Shown here in pieces: positions 34,038 through 43,591 of a stretch of DNA of 64,000 nt. Under the pieces are notes generated by a model. It was not told where the DNA came from. It searched no databases and was given only the letters and a program-made list of their open reading frames with translations. Numbering within the stretch: the stretch's first letter is position 1; each line of letters starts with the position of its first letter. The position numbers were made by a program, and so were the translations under genes. The stretch comes from Bradyrhizobium tropiciagri (GTDB lineage Bacteria > Pseudomonadota > Alphaproteobacteria > Rhizobiales > Xanthobacteraceae): positions 186,001 through 250,000 of the forward strand of contig NZ_JAFCKF010000010.1 of NCBI RefSeq assembly GCF_018130545.1, read 5' to 3'.

Positions 34038-35825
34038 TCAGGCCGGCAACAGCGTGCCGGATCGTGCCGCACTCGGCACATCATCGAGCGGGAGATCGAT
34101 GACCTCCTCAAACTCGACGATGTTGTCGATCTCCGTGCCCATCGCGATGTTGGTGACGCGTTCGAGGATGAACTCGACCACCACAGGCACGCGATGCTTC
34201 GCCATCAGTTCGCGCGCGGTCGCGAACGCCGCCTGTGCGTCGTTCGGATCCGTCACCCGGATCGCCTTGCAGCCCAACCCTTCCGCGACGGTGACGTGGT
34301 CTACACCGTAGACGCCGATCTCGGGCGCGTTGATGTTCTCGAACGACAGCTGCACATGATAGTTCATGTCGAAGCCGCGCTGTGCCTGCCGGATCAGCCC
34401 GAGATAGGAATTGTTCACGACGACGTGGATGTAGGGCAGATTGAACTGCGCCCCGACGGCGAGTTCCTCGATCAGGAACTGGAAGTCGTAATCACCCGAC
34501 AGCGCGACGATCTCGCGGTTCGGATCGGCGGCGCGCACACCGAGCGCGGCCGGCAATGTCCAGCCGAGCGGACCGGCCTGTCCGGCGTTGATCCAGTTGC
34601 GCGGCTGATAGACGTTGAGGAACTGGGCCCCCGCGATCTGCGACAGGCCGATCACGGTCACGTAGCAGGTGTCGCGGCCGAACGCCTTGTTCATTTCCTC
34701 GTAGACGCGCTGCGGCTTGATCGGGATGTTGTCGAAGTGGCTCTTGCGCAGCATCGAACGCTTGCGGTCGCGGCAGGCGGCGGGCCAGGCCTGCCGATCG
34801 CGCAGCTTGCCCGACTTGCGCCACTCCTTCGCGACGCTCACGAACAGTTCCAGCGCGGCCTTGGCGTCGGACACGATGCCGAGGTCCGGATTGAAGACCC
34901 GCCCGATCTGGGTCGGCTCGATGTCTACATGGACGAATTTGCGACCCTTGGTATAGGTCTCGATCGAGCCGGTATGCCGGTTGGCCCAGCGGTTTCCGAT
35001 GCCGAGCACGAAATCGGATTCGAGCATCGTGGCGTTGGCGTAGCGATGGCTGGTCTGCAGGCCGACCATGCCCGCCATCAGCGCGTGGTCATCGGGAATC
35101 GCACCCCACGCCATCAGCGTCGGGACCACGGGAACGTTGACCGCTTCGGCGAAGGCCACCAGCAGCTCGGACGCATCGGCGTTGATGACGCCGCCGCCGG
35201 CCACGATCAGCGGCCGCTCCGCGGCGTTGAGCATCTCGAGCGCCTTCTCGATCTGCTTGCGCGTCGCGGTCGGCTTATAGACCGGCAGCGGCGAATAGGT
35301 CTCGTCGTCGAACTCGATCTCGGCCAACTGCACATCGAGGGGAAGGTCGATCAACACCGGGCCCGGCCGCCCCGACCGCATGACATGGAAAGCCTGGCTG
35401 AACACCCGCGGCACCAGCGCCGGCTCGCGCACGGTGACCGCCCATTTCGTCACCGGCTTTGCGATCGCCTCGATGTCGACGGCCTGGAAATCCTCCTTGT
35501 AGAGCCGAGCCCGCGGCGCCTGCCCGGTGATGCAGAGGATCGGGATCGAATCCGCGATCGCCGAATAGAGGCCGGTGATCATGTCGGTGCCGGCGGGGCC
35601 CGACGTGCCGATGCAAACACCGATATTGCCGGCTTCCGACCTGGTGTAGCCTTCGGCCATGTGCGAGGCGCCCTCGACATGCCGCGCCAGGATATGGCGG
35701 ATCGAGCCGTTGCGCTTCAGCGCGGAGTAAAGCGGGTTGATCGCCGCGCCGGGAACACCAAAAGCGCAGGTGATCCCCTCGCGTTCCAGTATGCGGACCG
35801 CCGCATCTATCGCTCGCATCTTCAT
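34038..35825 (-). CDS. gcl: Glyoxylate carboligase (595 aa)
   Basis: ThDP-dependent enzyme joining two glyoxylates to tartronate semialdehyde with loss of CO2. In place of the Glu found in most ThDP enzymes it has Val (V50 in [15 protein letters not shown]), the hallmark of Gcl. The C-terminal ThDP motif starts at [15 protein letters not shown]. The leader RNA folds into a 10-bp hairpin that ends one nucleotide before the ATG (35825). First gene of the operon; likely under the IclR regulator at 36008. Confidence 0.95.
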   Translation of the reverse strand: MKMRAIDAAVRILEREGITCAFGVPGAAINPLYSALKRNGSIRHILARHVEGASHMAEGYTRSEAGNIGVCIGTSGPAGTDMITGLYSAIADSIPILCITGQAPRARLYKEDFQAVDIEAIAKPVTKWAVTVREPALVPRVFSQAFHVMRSGRPGPVLIDLPLDVQLAEIEFDDETYSPLPVYKPTATRKQIEKALEMLNAAERPLIVAGGGVINADASELLVAFAEAVNVPVVPTLMAWGAIPDDHALMAGMVGLQTSHRYANATMLESDFVLGIGNRWANRHTGSIETYTKGRKFVHVDIEPTQIGRVFNPDLGIVSDAKAALELFVSVAKEWRKSGKLRDRQAWPAACRDRKRSMLRKSHFDNIPIKPQRVYEEMNKAFGRDTCYVTVIGLSQIAGAQFLNVYQPRNWINAGQAGPLGWTLPAALGVRAADPNREIVALSGDYDFQFLIEELAVGAQFNLPYIHVVVNNSYLGLIRQAQRGFDMNYHVQLSFENINAPEIGVYGVDHVTVAEGLGCKAIRVTDPNDAQAAFATARELMAKHRVPVVVEFILERVTNIAMGTEIDNIVEFEEVIDLPLDDVPSAARSGTLLPA

Positions 35826-35826
35826 C

Positions 35827-35870
35827 TGATGATCCCGCTTCGCTATGAGTTGGCCTGAGTGGGATCATCA
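35827..35870 (-). promoter_or_regulatory. Leader hairpin abutting the gcl start codon
   Basis: TGATGATCCC at 35827-35836 pairs perfectly with GGGATCATCA at 35861-35870, 24-nt loop. In the gcl mRNA the 3' arm ends one base before the start codon and includes the only Shine-Dalgarno-like purines. A nested GGCCTGA/TCAGGCC pair (35852-35858, 35868-35874) could form an alternative stem. Confidence 0.55.
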
Positions 35871-36007
35871 GGCCCGCGATCATCGATCTCAACGCAATCG
35901 ATCAGATTTTCCGCGCAGTGGCAGCGCTCGCGATTTCTTGCATGTCTCCAAGTGATTAGCGTCGACGAAAAATGGAAAATCGGCAACGACTGCGAAAGCC
36001 GGCGGAC

Positions 36008-36853
36008 TTACGCCTGCTGCGTGCCGCTGCTGCCGCGCAGCTCTGCCGAGAGCTCGGCTGCGATCCGGTGCACGGTGGCGCCGATCTCCGGCAAGCGATC
36101 ATCGATCAACCGGTCCGCCATGCCCGAGACCGAGACCGCGGCATATGGCTCGTTGCAGTCATTGAAGACGACCGCGGCCACACAGCGCAGGCCGAGCCGC
36201 GCCTCTTCATCATCCACCGCATAACCCTGCCGGCGCACGATCTCCAATTCCTTGAACAGCTCGCCGGGCCGCACGATCGACTTTTCCGTCAGGCGCGGCA
36301 TGCCACGACGGCGGATGATCGCGTTGACGTCGGCATCGGAATACGCGGCGAGCACCGCTTTCCCCACGCCCGAAGCGATCAACGCGACACGTCCGCCGAC
36401 CTTGGTCAGCGAGCGCATGATTTCACGGCTTTCGATCCGGGATACGATGATGATGGATTCATCATCGACCACCGCAAGATTGGCCGTTTCCCTGGTCTGG
36501 TCGCGCAGTTTGCGCAGATAAGGCAGTGCCCGTGCAGAAAAATTGCGCCGGCGCGTGAAGGTCGAGCCGACCACGAAGCTTTGCGCGCCGATGTGCCACT
36601 TGGATTCCTCGCGGTCGAACTGCACGAAGCGGCGGTTCTCCAGCGTCGTCAGCAGCCGATGCGCCGTTGACGGCGGCAAGCCGATCCGGATCGCAAGATC
36701 GGTCAGCCGATAGCCTTCGTCATCCTCTGCAAGCGCTTCGATGATTTGCAGCGCGCGATCGACGGATTGGACGCCGCCGTCGCGTCCGTCCTGCTCCGGC
36801 TGCGCGCGAAAATCGGGATCGGACGGCTTGCGCCGGATCGGCTCTCTCTTCAT
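36008..36853 (-). CDS. IclR family transcriptional regulator (281 aa)
   Basis: N-terminal winged helix (VQSVDRALQIIEALAEDDEGYRLTDLAIRIGLPPSTAHRLLTTLENRRFV) and C-terminal GAF-like effector domain (AVLAAYSDADVNAIIRRRGMPRLTEKSI, ELEIVRRQGYAVDDEEARLGLRCVAAVV). Glyoxylate and allantoin pathways are typically controlled by IclR members such as AllR. It lies 182 bp upstream of gcl on the same strand. A perfect palindrome is upstream of its own start. Likely effector is glyoxylate or a related acid, by analogy. Confidence 0.9.
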   Translation of the reverse strand: MKREPIRRKPSDPDFRAQPEQDGRDGGVQSVDRALQIIEALAEDDEGYRLTDLAIRIGLPPSTAHRLLTTLENRRFVQFDREESKWHIGAQSFVVGSTFTRRRNFSARALPYLRKLRDQTRETANLAVVDDESIIIVSRIESREIMRSLTKVGGRVALIASGVGKAVLAAYSDADVNAIIRRRGMPRLTEKSIVRPGELFKELEIVRRQGYAVDDEEARLGLRCVAAVVFNDCNEPYAAVSVSGMADRLIDDRLPEIGATVHRIAAELSAELRGSSGTQQA

Positions 36854-36923
36854 CGCGACCTGCCCCTAACCGGTTGTGGTTCAGAACAAAAATAGCTCGT
36901 GAAGACGAGCAGCGGTATTGGTA

Positions 36924-36937
36924 TTTGGCATGCCAAA
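36924..36937. promoter_or_regulatory. Palindrome upstream of the IclR gene
   Basis: TTTGGCATGCCAAA, perfect 14-bp palindrome 71 bp upstream of the IclR start, with flanking TGGT and CCA extending partial symmetry. Candidate autoregulatory site. Confidence 0.5.
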
Positions 36938-37028
36938 CCACTCGCAAGTCAAGATGATAGGGCGCACGAATAGGTCAGTGTTTTTGCCATTCTTCTTATG
37001 AAACCCGTCGATTCTTTCGTTTGACTTC

Positions 37029-37056
37029 TGGAATAATGTATACCACGATTATTCCA
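37029..37056. promoter_or_regulatory. Inverted repeat upstream of the CBS gene
   Basis: TGGAATAAT (37029-37037), 10-bp spacer, ATTATTCCA (37048-37056). Perfect 9-bp arms, 36 bp before the CBS start, likely overlapping its promoter. Candidate operator for the plus-strand block. Confidence 0.5.
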
Positions 37057-37091
37057 CAACGACCCAATCATGCTACCGGGAGGACGCTGCC

Positions 37092-37505
37092 ATGTACGTC
37101 GGGGACATCCTGCGCACCAACAGAGCGCACGTGGTGACGATCGGCTCGAACGAGACTGTGAGCATTGCGGCGAACCTGATGTACGCGAGCAATGTCGGCG
37201 CACTCGTGGTCAGGCACCTCTCGCGCAGCAAGGACGCCGCCGTGGTCGGCATGTTCAGCGAGCGCGACGTCGTCGCTGTGATCGCCGAGCGCGGCACCGG
37301 CGGTCTTGCGATGAAGGTTGCGCAGTTCATTTCGCCGCGGCCGCTTGTGTCCTGCAATTCGCAGGACACGCTCACCGATGCCGAGCATCTGATGGCTCGT
37401 CACGGGATCCGGCACATCCCGGTCATCGACAACGGCCGGCTTGTCGGCGTCGTGAGCATGCGGGACATCACCCTTGCTTTCGAGGAGGCCGCCTGCGCGG
37501 CCTGA
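37092..37505 (+). CDS. CBS-domain pair protein (137 aa)
   Basis: Stand-alone protein of two CBS motifs (VGDILRTNRAHVVTIGSNETVSIAANLMYASNVGALVV and FISPRPLVSCNSQDTLTDAEHLMARHGIRHIPVIDNGRLVGVVSMRDI). Such proteins bind adenine nucleotides and often regulate partner enzymes. Short spacing (85 bp) to the ketopantoate-reductase-like gene suggests co-transcription. Partner unknown; modulation of a transporter or enzyme of this block is conjecture. Confidence 0.88.
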   Translation: MYVGDILRTNRAHVVTIGSNETVSIAANLMYASNVGALVVRHLSRSKDAAVVGMFSERDVVAVIAERGTGGLAMKVAQFISPRPLVSCNSQDTLTDAEHLMARHGIRHIPVIDNGRLVGVVSMRDITLAFEEAACAA

Positions 37506-37590
37506 CGGACTTTCTCAAGGCCATTGCCACGCAATCCGGTTCGCGCCGCCTCGGCCCGCACCGTGTCCCCACTCTGCTCGCGAGGATTTC

Positions 37591-38610
37591 ATGAAGGTCT
37601 GCATCTACGGCGCCGGTGCCATCGGCGGCTATCTCGGTGTCGAATTGATGCGCGCTGGCGCCGACGTCAGCCTGGTCGCGCGGGGTGCGCACCTCGCCGC
37701 GATGCGGCAGAACGGCCTGAAGCTCTTGATCGGCGATGAGGAACGCGTGGTGCATCCTCGATGTACCGATAACCCCGCCGAACTCGGCGAGCAGGATTAC
37801 GTCATCATCTGCCTCAAGGCGCATTCGATCACCGGCGTGATCGAGCCGATGCGCCCGCTGCTGGGCGATCGGACCCGCATCGTCACCGCCGTAAACGGCA
37901 TTCCCTACTGGTATTTCTACAAGCACGGCGGGCGGCACGAAGGATCCACGCTCGAAAGCATCGATCCCGGCGGACGGCAGTGGAACGAACTCAACCCAGC
38001 GCGTGCCATTGGCTGCGTGGTCTATCCCGCAACCGAAATCGAGGCGCCCGGCGTGATCCGCCACGTCTACGGCAGCAACTTCCCGCTCGGCGAGCCATCC
38101 GGCGAGATCACGCCTGACGTCCAGCGCCTCTCCGAGCTGTTCGCTGCGGCGGGCATGAAGGCGCCGGTGCTCGACCGCATCCGCGACGAGATCTGGCTCA
38201 AGCTGTGGGGCAATGTCTGCTTCAACCCGATCAGCGTCCTCACCCACGCCACCCTCGACGTGATCTGCAGCAATCCCGGCACGCGTGCGCTGTCCAAGGC
38301 GATCATGCTGGAAGCCCAGACGATCGCGGAAAGCCTCGGCGTCAAATTCCGGGTCGATGTCGAACGCCGCATCGAAGGCGCACGCAAGGTCGGCGCGCAC
38401 AAGACCTCGATGCTGCAGGATCTCGAGCGAGGACGCCCCGTCGAGATCGATCCTTTGATCACCGTGGTGCACGAGATGGGCCGGATGACCGGGATCGCGA
38501 CGCCCGCGCTCGACGCGGTGCTGGCGCTGGTCGCGCAGCGCACCAGACTGGCAGGTCTCTATGACGGGGCCGCTGGTGCGGCCGCAGCACAGTCGCTGGC
38601 GGTGGCGTGA
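37591..38610 (+). CDS. Ketopantoate reductase (ApbA/PanE) family protein (339 aa)
   Basis: NAD(P)-dependent reductase. Rossmann GAGAIGGYLGVELMRAGADVSLVARG at the start; the C-terminal domain has KLWGNVCFNPISVLTHATLDVI, and TSMLQDLERGRPVEIDPLI, matching the catalytic Lys and substrate Ser/Asp segments. ATG 37591 follows GAGGA. Embedded in a hydroxyacid catabolic block rather than beside pantothenate genes, it more likely reduces another 2-oxoacid than ketopantoate. Confidence 0.87.
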   Translation: MKVCIYGAGAIGGYLGVELMRAGADVSLVARGAHLAAMRQNGLKLLIGDEERVVHPRCTDNPAELGEQDYVIICLKAHSITGVIEPMRPLLGDRTRIVTAVNGIPYWYFYKHGGRHEGSTLESIDPGGRQWNELNPARAIGCVVYPATEIEAPGVIRHVYGSNFPLGEPSGEITPDVQRLSELFAAAGMKAPVLDRIRDEIWLKLWGNVCFNPISVLTHATLDVICSNPGTRALSKAIMLEAQTIAESLGVKFRVDVERRIEGARKVGAHKTSMLQDLERGRPVEIDPLITVVHEMGRMTGIATPALDAVLALVAQRTRLAGLYDGAAGAAAAQSLAVA

Positions 38611-39398
38611 TCGCGATGACCAATGTGACACGCTGGGTCCGCTTCCGCCACCACGCCGTAATCGGCTTCGGGCACCTCACCCCGTCCGGCATTTCCGTGC
38701 ACGACGGGGACATGTTCGGCGACGCGCGACCGACGGGACAAACGCTGGCGCTTGACGATGTCGAGCTGCTAGCCCCGACGCAACCGAGCAAGATCATCGC
38801 GCTCTGGAACAATTTTCACGCACTTGCGGCGAAGCTGAAATCACCTGAGCCGCCCGAACCGTTGTATCTGTTGAAGGCGCAGACCAGCGTGACGGCGCCC
38901 GGTGCCGTCATCACGCGTCCGGTGGGCTATGATGGCAAGACGACCTACGAGGGCGAGCTCGGCATTGTCATCGGCAAGAGCTGCACCGCGGTCGCTCCCG
39001 AACAGGCCGACGCATTCATCTTCGGCTACACCTGCACCAACGACGTCACCGCCGCGGACATTCTCAATCGCGATCCGACCTTCCCGCAATGGGCGCGGGC
39101 CAAGGGCTTCGACGGCTATGGGCCCTTCGGTCCCGTCATTGCCTCAGGACTCGATCCCGCGAGCCTTGTGGTGCGCACCATCCTCAACGGCGTGGAGCGC
39201 CAGAACTATCCGATCGCAGACATGATCTTCAGCGCGCAGGCGCTGGTCAGCAAGATCTCACACGACATGACGCTGTTGCCGGGCGACCTGATCTGCTGCG
39301 GAACATCGATCGGCGTCGGGGTGATGAAGGAGCCCGTCAATACGGTCACCGTCGCGATCGACGGGATCGGCGAACTGACCAACGAATTTCGTCAGTAG
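38607..39398 (+). CDS. Fumarylacetoacetate hydrolase (FAH) family protein (263 aa)
   Basis: Mg-dependent C-C hydrolase/decarboxylase/isomerase fold. Metal-binding acidic residues appear in TYEGELGIVIG and YTCTNDVTAAD, with a Lys-rich ARAKGFDGYGPFGPVI loop. Starts at GTG 38607 overlapping the previous stop (GTGA); ATG 38616 is an alternative. Members act on 2,4-diketo or 2-hydroxy-dienoic acids or oxaloacetate; substrate here not deducible. Confidence 0.85.
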   Translation: MIAMTNVTRWVRFRHHAVIGFGHLTPSGISVHDGDMFGDARPTGQTLALDDVELLAPTQPSKIIALWNNFHALAAKLKSPEPPEPLYLLKAQTSVTAPGAVITRPVGYDGKTTYEGELGIVIGKSCTAVAPEQADAFIFGYTCTNDVTAADILNRDPTFPQWARAKGFDGYGPFGPVIASGLDPASLVVRTILNGVERQNYPIADMIFSAQALVSKISHDMTLLPGDLICCGTSIGVGVMKEPVNTVTVAIDGIGELTNEFRQ

Positions 39399-39462
39399 GC
39401 GGCCGCAGGACGAGATCCTGACGCCACCGGACCAAACCGCAAATACTGCTTTGGGAGCACAC

Positions 39463-40782
39463 ATGACCTCCAGCATGAAACCGAACTCATCGCTCGGCGG
39501 CTTCCGCTGGCTTCAGCTCGCGATCGGCATCGTCTGCATGGCGATGATCGCCAATTTGCAATATGGCTGGACGCTGTTCGTTGATCCGATCGACGCGCAG
39601 TTTCACTGGGGCCGTCCGGCAATCCAGCTCGCCTTCACGATTTTCGTGATGACCGAGACATGGCTGGTGCCGGTGGAGGCCTGGTTCGTGGATAAATATG
39701 GTCCCCGCATCGTCATCATGTTCGGCGGGCTGATGATCGGCCTGGCCTGGGTGATGAACTCATACGCCTCTTCTCTCGTCATGCTCTATGCCGCAGCGGT
39801 CGTCGCGGGCATCGGCGCCGGTGCCGTTTACGGCACTTGCGTCGGCAACGCGCTGAAATGGTTTCCGGACCGGCGCGGCCTCGCCGCAGGCGCGACCGCC
39901 GCGGGCTTCGGCGCCGGCGCGGCGCTGACCGTCGTGCCGATTGCCAACATGATTGCCACGAGTGGCTACCAGAGCACCTTCCTGACGTTCGGAATCGGGC
40001 AAGGCCTCGTGGTGCTGCTGCTGGCCTGGTTCGTCCGCTCACCGCATGGCGTCGCGGCCCCCAGGAAAAAGCAGCTCAATCTGCCGCAAAGCGCGATCGA
40101 CTACACCCCGCCCCAGGTGCTGCGCACCCCGATCTTCTGGGTCATGTACCTGGTGTTCGTCATGGTGGCATCCGGCGGGCTGATGACCGCCGCGCAGATC
40201 GGGCCGATCGCCCATGACTTCAAGATCGCCAATACGCCGGTGACGCTGGCGGGCTTCCAGATGGCGGCGCTGACTTTCGCCATCTCGCTCGATCGCGTGT
40301 TTGATGGTTTCGGCCGTCCGGTTTTTGGCTGGATCTCCGACAATATCGGCCGCGAGCACACGATGTTCATCGCGTTCGCGACCGCGGCGCTAATGTTGCT
40401 GACGCTGTCCGTGTATGGCCATATTCCGGTTGTCTTCGTGCTGGCCACGGCGATCTATTTCGGCGTGTTCGGCGAAATCTACAGCCTGTTTCCGGCAACC
40501 TCGGGCGACACGTTCGGCGCCAAATACGCAACCACCAACAACGGCATGCTCTACACGGCAAAGGGCACGGCGGCGCTGCTCGTGCCGCTTGCGAGCATCA
40601 TCTCCACGCAGTTCGGCTGGCAAGCCGTGTTCATCGTCGCGGTTGGACTCAATGCCACCGCGGCCCTGACCGCCTTGCTGCTGATCAAGCCGATGCGGCG
40701 CGCGTTCATTCTCGGCAGTGAAACGACCGCAAAGGCCACCATCGCCCCTGCACCCGGCCGGAGCGCGGCGATTGAGCACTGA
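39463..40782 (+). CDS. MFS transporter, oxalate/formate antiporter-like (439 aa)
   Basis: Twelve-helix carrier of the OxlT family. IVCMAMIANLQYGWTLFVDPIDAQFHWGRPAIQLAFTIFVMTETWLVPVEAWFVDKYGPR is the family opening, and RGLAAGATAAGFGAGAALTVVPI follows. GGGAG is 5 bases before ATG 39463. It neighbours glyoxylate and glycerate enzymes, so it may import oxalate, glyoxylate or a related short acid. Confidence 0.88.
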   Translation: MTSSMKPNSSLGGFRWLQLAIGIVCMAMIANLQYGWTLFVDPIDAQFHWGRPAIQLAFTIFVMTETWLVPVEAWFVDKYGPRIVIMFGGLMIGLAWVMNSYASSLVMLYAAAVVAGIGAGAVYGTCVGNALKWFPDRRGLAAGATAAGFGAGAALTVVPIANMIATSGYQSTFLTFGIGQGLVVLLLAWFVRSPHGVAAPRKKQLNLPQSAIDYTPPQVLRTPIFWVMYLVFVMVASGGLMTAAQIGPIAHDFKIANTPVTLAGFQMAALTFAISLDRVFDGFGRPVFGWISDNIGREHTMFIAFATAALMLLTLSVYGHIPVVFVLATAIYFGVFGEIYSLFPATSGDTFGAKYATTNNGMLYTAKGTAALLVPLASIISTQFGWQAVFIVAVGLNATAALTALLLIKPMRRAFILGSETTAKATIAPAPGRSAAIEH

Positions 40783-42067
40783 TTGGACGGACCTGCGAGC
40801 TCGGACTGCGCTCCGGAGGATCTTCGATGCGGCCATCGCCAGCTGCGATCCAAAGCTGACCATCGCGCGCGCTCTGCCGGCAAAGCCGAAGGGCAGATGC
40901 ATCGTCGTCGGCGCGGGCAAGGCTTCGGCGGCGATGGCAGCCGGCCTCGACGCGGCATGGCCTGATGTCGACCTCTCGGGCGTCGTGGTGACGCGCCACG
41001 GCCATTCGGTACCCGCCGGCCGCATCGAAGTCCTCGAGGCGTCTCACCCGGTGCCGGATGACACGAGCAAGGCCGCTGCCTTGCGCATGCTGCGTGCCGT
41101 CGAGGGGCTTTCAGCTGATGATCTCGTCATCGCCCTGATGTCCGGCGGAGGCTCGGCCCTGATGACGCTGCCTGCGTCCCCGATGACGCTCGCCGACAAG
41201 CAGGCGGTCAACCGGGCCTTGCTGGCAAGCGGCGCGACGATTGCCGAGATGAACGTCGTTCGCAAGCATCTGTCTGCGATCAAGGGCGGACGGCTGGCGC
41301 GGGCCGCCCGTCCCGCCCGCGTCACGACCCTTGTGATCTCGGATATTCCCGGCGACGATCCCGCCGCGATTGGCTCTGGCCCCTCGCTGCCGGACCGCAG
41401 CACGAAGGCCGATGCCCGGGAGATCGTGAGCCGGTTTGCGATTGACCTGCCGGACACGGCGCGGCTTATCCTCGAGCGAGCCGACGAGACCCCGAAGCCC
41501 GGCGAGATCGACGCTGACGTCCGCATCCTCGCTGCGCCGTCCCTCGCGCTTGAGGCTGCGGCCAATGCAGCCCGGGATGAAGGTCTCAATCCGATCATTC
41601 TCGGGGACGCGATCGAAGGCGAGGCCCGGGAACTCGGAACCGTGATGGCGGGCATTGCCCGGTCGGTCGCAGGGCATGCGCAGCCGGGCCCAGCCCCTGC
41701 GGTGCTGCTTTCGGGCGGGGAGACGACGGTCACCATTGGACGCGGACCGGCGGGCCGCGGCGGCCGCAACACCGAGTTTTTGCTTGGTCTTGTCATAGCC
41801 CTGTCCGGTGCATCCGATATCTGGGCCATTGCGGGAGACAGCGATGGAATTGATGGAACGGAAGATGCGGCTGGCGCTTTGATCGGTCCGGATACGCTGC
41901 GGCGCGCCGCCACAAATTTCCTCGACCCACGGGCTTGTCTGGCAGCTCATGATAGCTACACCTTCTTCGATCGTCTTGGAGACCTCGTGCGCACCGGGCC
42001 GACACTTACCAACGTCAACGACATCCGCGCCGTGCTGATTGCAGCCGGCAAGCCAGCAATGAGGTGA
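40772..42067 (+). CDS. Glycerate 2-kinase, GckA/TtuD family (431 aa)
   Basis: MOFRL/GckA-type kinase phosphorylating D-glycerate to 2-phosphoglycerate. Motifs: GRCIVVGAGKASAAMAAGLD, VIALMSGGGSALMTLPA, SAIKGGRLARAARPARVTTLVISDIPGDDPAAIGSGP, and C-terminal GRGGRNTEFLLGL with AGDSDGIDGTEDAAGA. TTG 40772 gives the expected N-terminus, has GGAG 7 bases upstream and overlaps the transporter by 11 bp; ATG 40718 would add an unrelated leader. It receives glycerate from the Gcl-GlxR route. Confidence 0.9.
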   Translation: MSTDWTDLRARTALRRIFDAAIASCDPKLTIARALPAKPKGRCIVVGAGKASAAMAAGLDAAWPDVDLSGVVVTRHGHSVPAGRIEVLEASHPVPDDTSKAAALRMLRAVEGLSADDLVIALMSGGGSALMTLPASPMTLADKQAVNRALLASGATIAEMNVVRKHLSAIKGGRLARAARPARVTTLVISDIPGDDPAAIGSGPSLPDRSTKADAREIVSRFAIDLPDTARLILERADETPKPGEIDADVRILAAPSLALEAAANAARDEGLNPIILGDAIEGEARELGTVMAGIARSVAGHAQPGPAPAVLLSGGETTVTIGRGPAGRGGRNTEFLLGLVIALSGASDIWAIAGDSDGIDGTEDAAGALIGPDTLRRAATNFLDPRACLAAHDSYTFFDRLGDLVRTGPTLTNVNDIRAVLIAAGKPAMR

Positions 42068-42070
42068 CCC

Positions 42071-43486
42071 ATGCGTCGTCATCGACGAGCCAAGATCGTT
42101 GCAACCGTGGGCCCCGCCAGCAGCTCCCCCGAGATGCTCAAGGCGCTGCTGCTGGCAGGCGTCGACACGTTCCGTCTGAACTTCAGCCACGGGACGCAAA
42201 GCGACCACGCGAAGGTTCACGCGGCGATCCGCAAGCTGGAACAGGAAACCGGCCGGCCGATCGGCATTCTGATGGACCTCCAGGGTCCGAAGATCCGCGT
42301 CGGCACCCTGCGCGATGGCAAGATTGCCGCGGCTGCCGGAGAGACCATCCGGTTCGTGCTGTCCGGATCCGACGGCGACCGCTCCGCGATTCCTCTCCCG
42401 CATCGGGAGATTTTCGCGGCCGTCGCTCCCGGCCACGACCTCCTGATCGACGACGGCAGGGTCCGGGTTCGCGTCACCGGGCTTGGTGACGATTTCATCG
42501 AAGCCAAGGTGATCGTCGGTGGCACGATCTCGAACCACAAGGGCGTCAATCTGCCGGGAACGGTGCTCGATCTTTCGCCGCTCACCGAAAAGGACCGCCT
42601 CGATCTGGAGTTCGGCCTGAAGCTCGGCGTGGATTGGGTCGCGCTGTCATTCGTGCAGAAGCCCTCGGATATCATCGAGGCGCGAGGCCTCGTCGGCGAT
42701 CGCGCCGGCCTGATGGCCAAGATCGAGAAGCCGGCTGCGCTCGAGCGGATCGACGACATCATCCAGCTGTGCGACGCCATCATGGTTGCGCGCGGAGATC
42801 TCGGCGTTGAAATTCCGCATGAGGACGTGCCCGGGCGTCAGAAGGAGCTGGTGCGGGCTTGCCGGCTTGCCGTGAAGCCCGTGATCGTCGCCACGCAAAT
42901 GCTGGACTCCATGGTCGCCGCGCCCACGCCGACACGCGCGGAAGTCTCCGACGTTGCGACCGCCATCTATGACGGCGCGGACGCGGTGATGCTGTCGGCG
43001 GAATCGGCGGCGGGGCGCTATCCGCGCGAAGCCGTCGAGATGATGGACCGCATCATCCGCAGCACGGAGCAGCACAAGATGTACCGCTCGATCGTCGAGG
43101 CGACCGAGCCCGGCGAAGAGCAGACGCCGCCGCATGCCGTTGCAACGGCAGCCGCCGACCTCGCCTCTGTCATTCACGCCGCAGCCATCGTGGCTTACAC
43201 ATCGAGCGGCACCACGGCCGCTCGTGTCGCGCGCAAACGGCCGAGCCTCCCGATCCTCGCCATCACCCCAAGCCGTGAGGTGTCCCGTCGCCTGTGCCTG
43301 CTCTGGGGTGCGCACAGCGTCCTTTCCGACGATGTCGGGAGCTACGAGGAGATGGTCGAGCGCGCGACTGCATTCGCGCGTGCAGAGCAATTTGCATCAA
43401 GCCGGGACCTGCTGGTCGTCGTCGCCGGCATTCCCTTTGCACAAGCGGGAACAACCAACAATCTGCGCGTCGTTTCGCTTCCCTGA
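42071..43486 (+). CDS. pyk: Pyruvate kinase (471 aa)
   Basis: TIM-barrel kinase converting phosphoenolpyruvate and ADP to pyruvate. KIVATVGPASSSPEMLKALLLAGVDTFRLNFSHG, catalytic-site LMAKIEKPAAL and MVARGDLGVEIP are present. Starts 4 bp after glycerate kinase with a GAGGTGA ribosome site. This pairing completes glyoxylate to pyruvate via enolase and is a known arrangement with TtuD-type kinases. Confidence 0.94.
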   Translation: MRRHRRAKIVATVGPASSSPEMLKALLLAGVDTFRLNFSHGTQSDHAKVHAAIRKLEQETGRPIGILMDLQGPKIRVGTLRDGKIAAAAGETIRFVLSGSDGDRSAIPLPHREIFAAVAPGHDLLIDDGRVRVRVTGLGDDFIEAKVIVGGTISNHKGVNLPGTVLDLSPLTEKDRLDLEFGLKLGVDWVALSFVQKPSDIIEARGLVGDRAGLMAKIEKPAALERIDDIIQLCDAIMVARGDLGVEIPHEDVPGRQKELVRACRLAVKPVIVATQMLDSMVAAPTPTRAEVSDVATAIYDGADAVMLSAESAAGRYPREAVEMMDRIIRSTEQHKMYRSIVEATEPGEEQTPPHAVATAAADLASVIHAAAIVAYTSSGTTAARVARKRPSLPILAITPSREVSRRLCLLWGAHSVLSDDVGSYEEMVERATAFARAEQFASSRDLLVVVAGIPFAQAGTTNNLRVVSLP

Positions 43487-43571
43487 CAAGGGCATCGGAT
43501 CAGCGGGGATGTGACGTTCGCCCCCCTGTTGGTGCAGAACGCAAGGTCTGTCAGTCCAGAACCCTTGTCAG
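43483..43571. other. Long-range inverted repeat between convergent pyk and DUF35 genes
   Basis: CTGACAAGGG (43483-43492, includes the pyk stop) and CCCTTGTCAG (43562-43571), 10 bp perfect, 69-bp loop. It may serve as a bidirectional transcript end; no U-tract. Confidence 0.35.
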
Positions 43572-43591
43572 CCGGCCGATACGGTTGAGTA

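Noticed and set aside
34029-35858. 609-residue plus-strand open frame opposite gcl
   Set aside because: Shadow of a clear glyoxylate carboligase.
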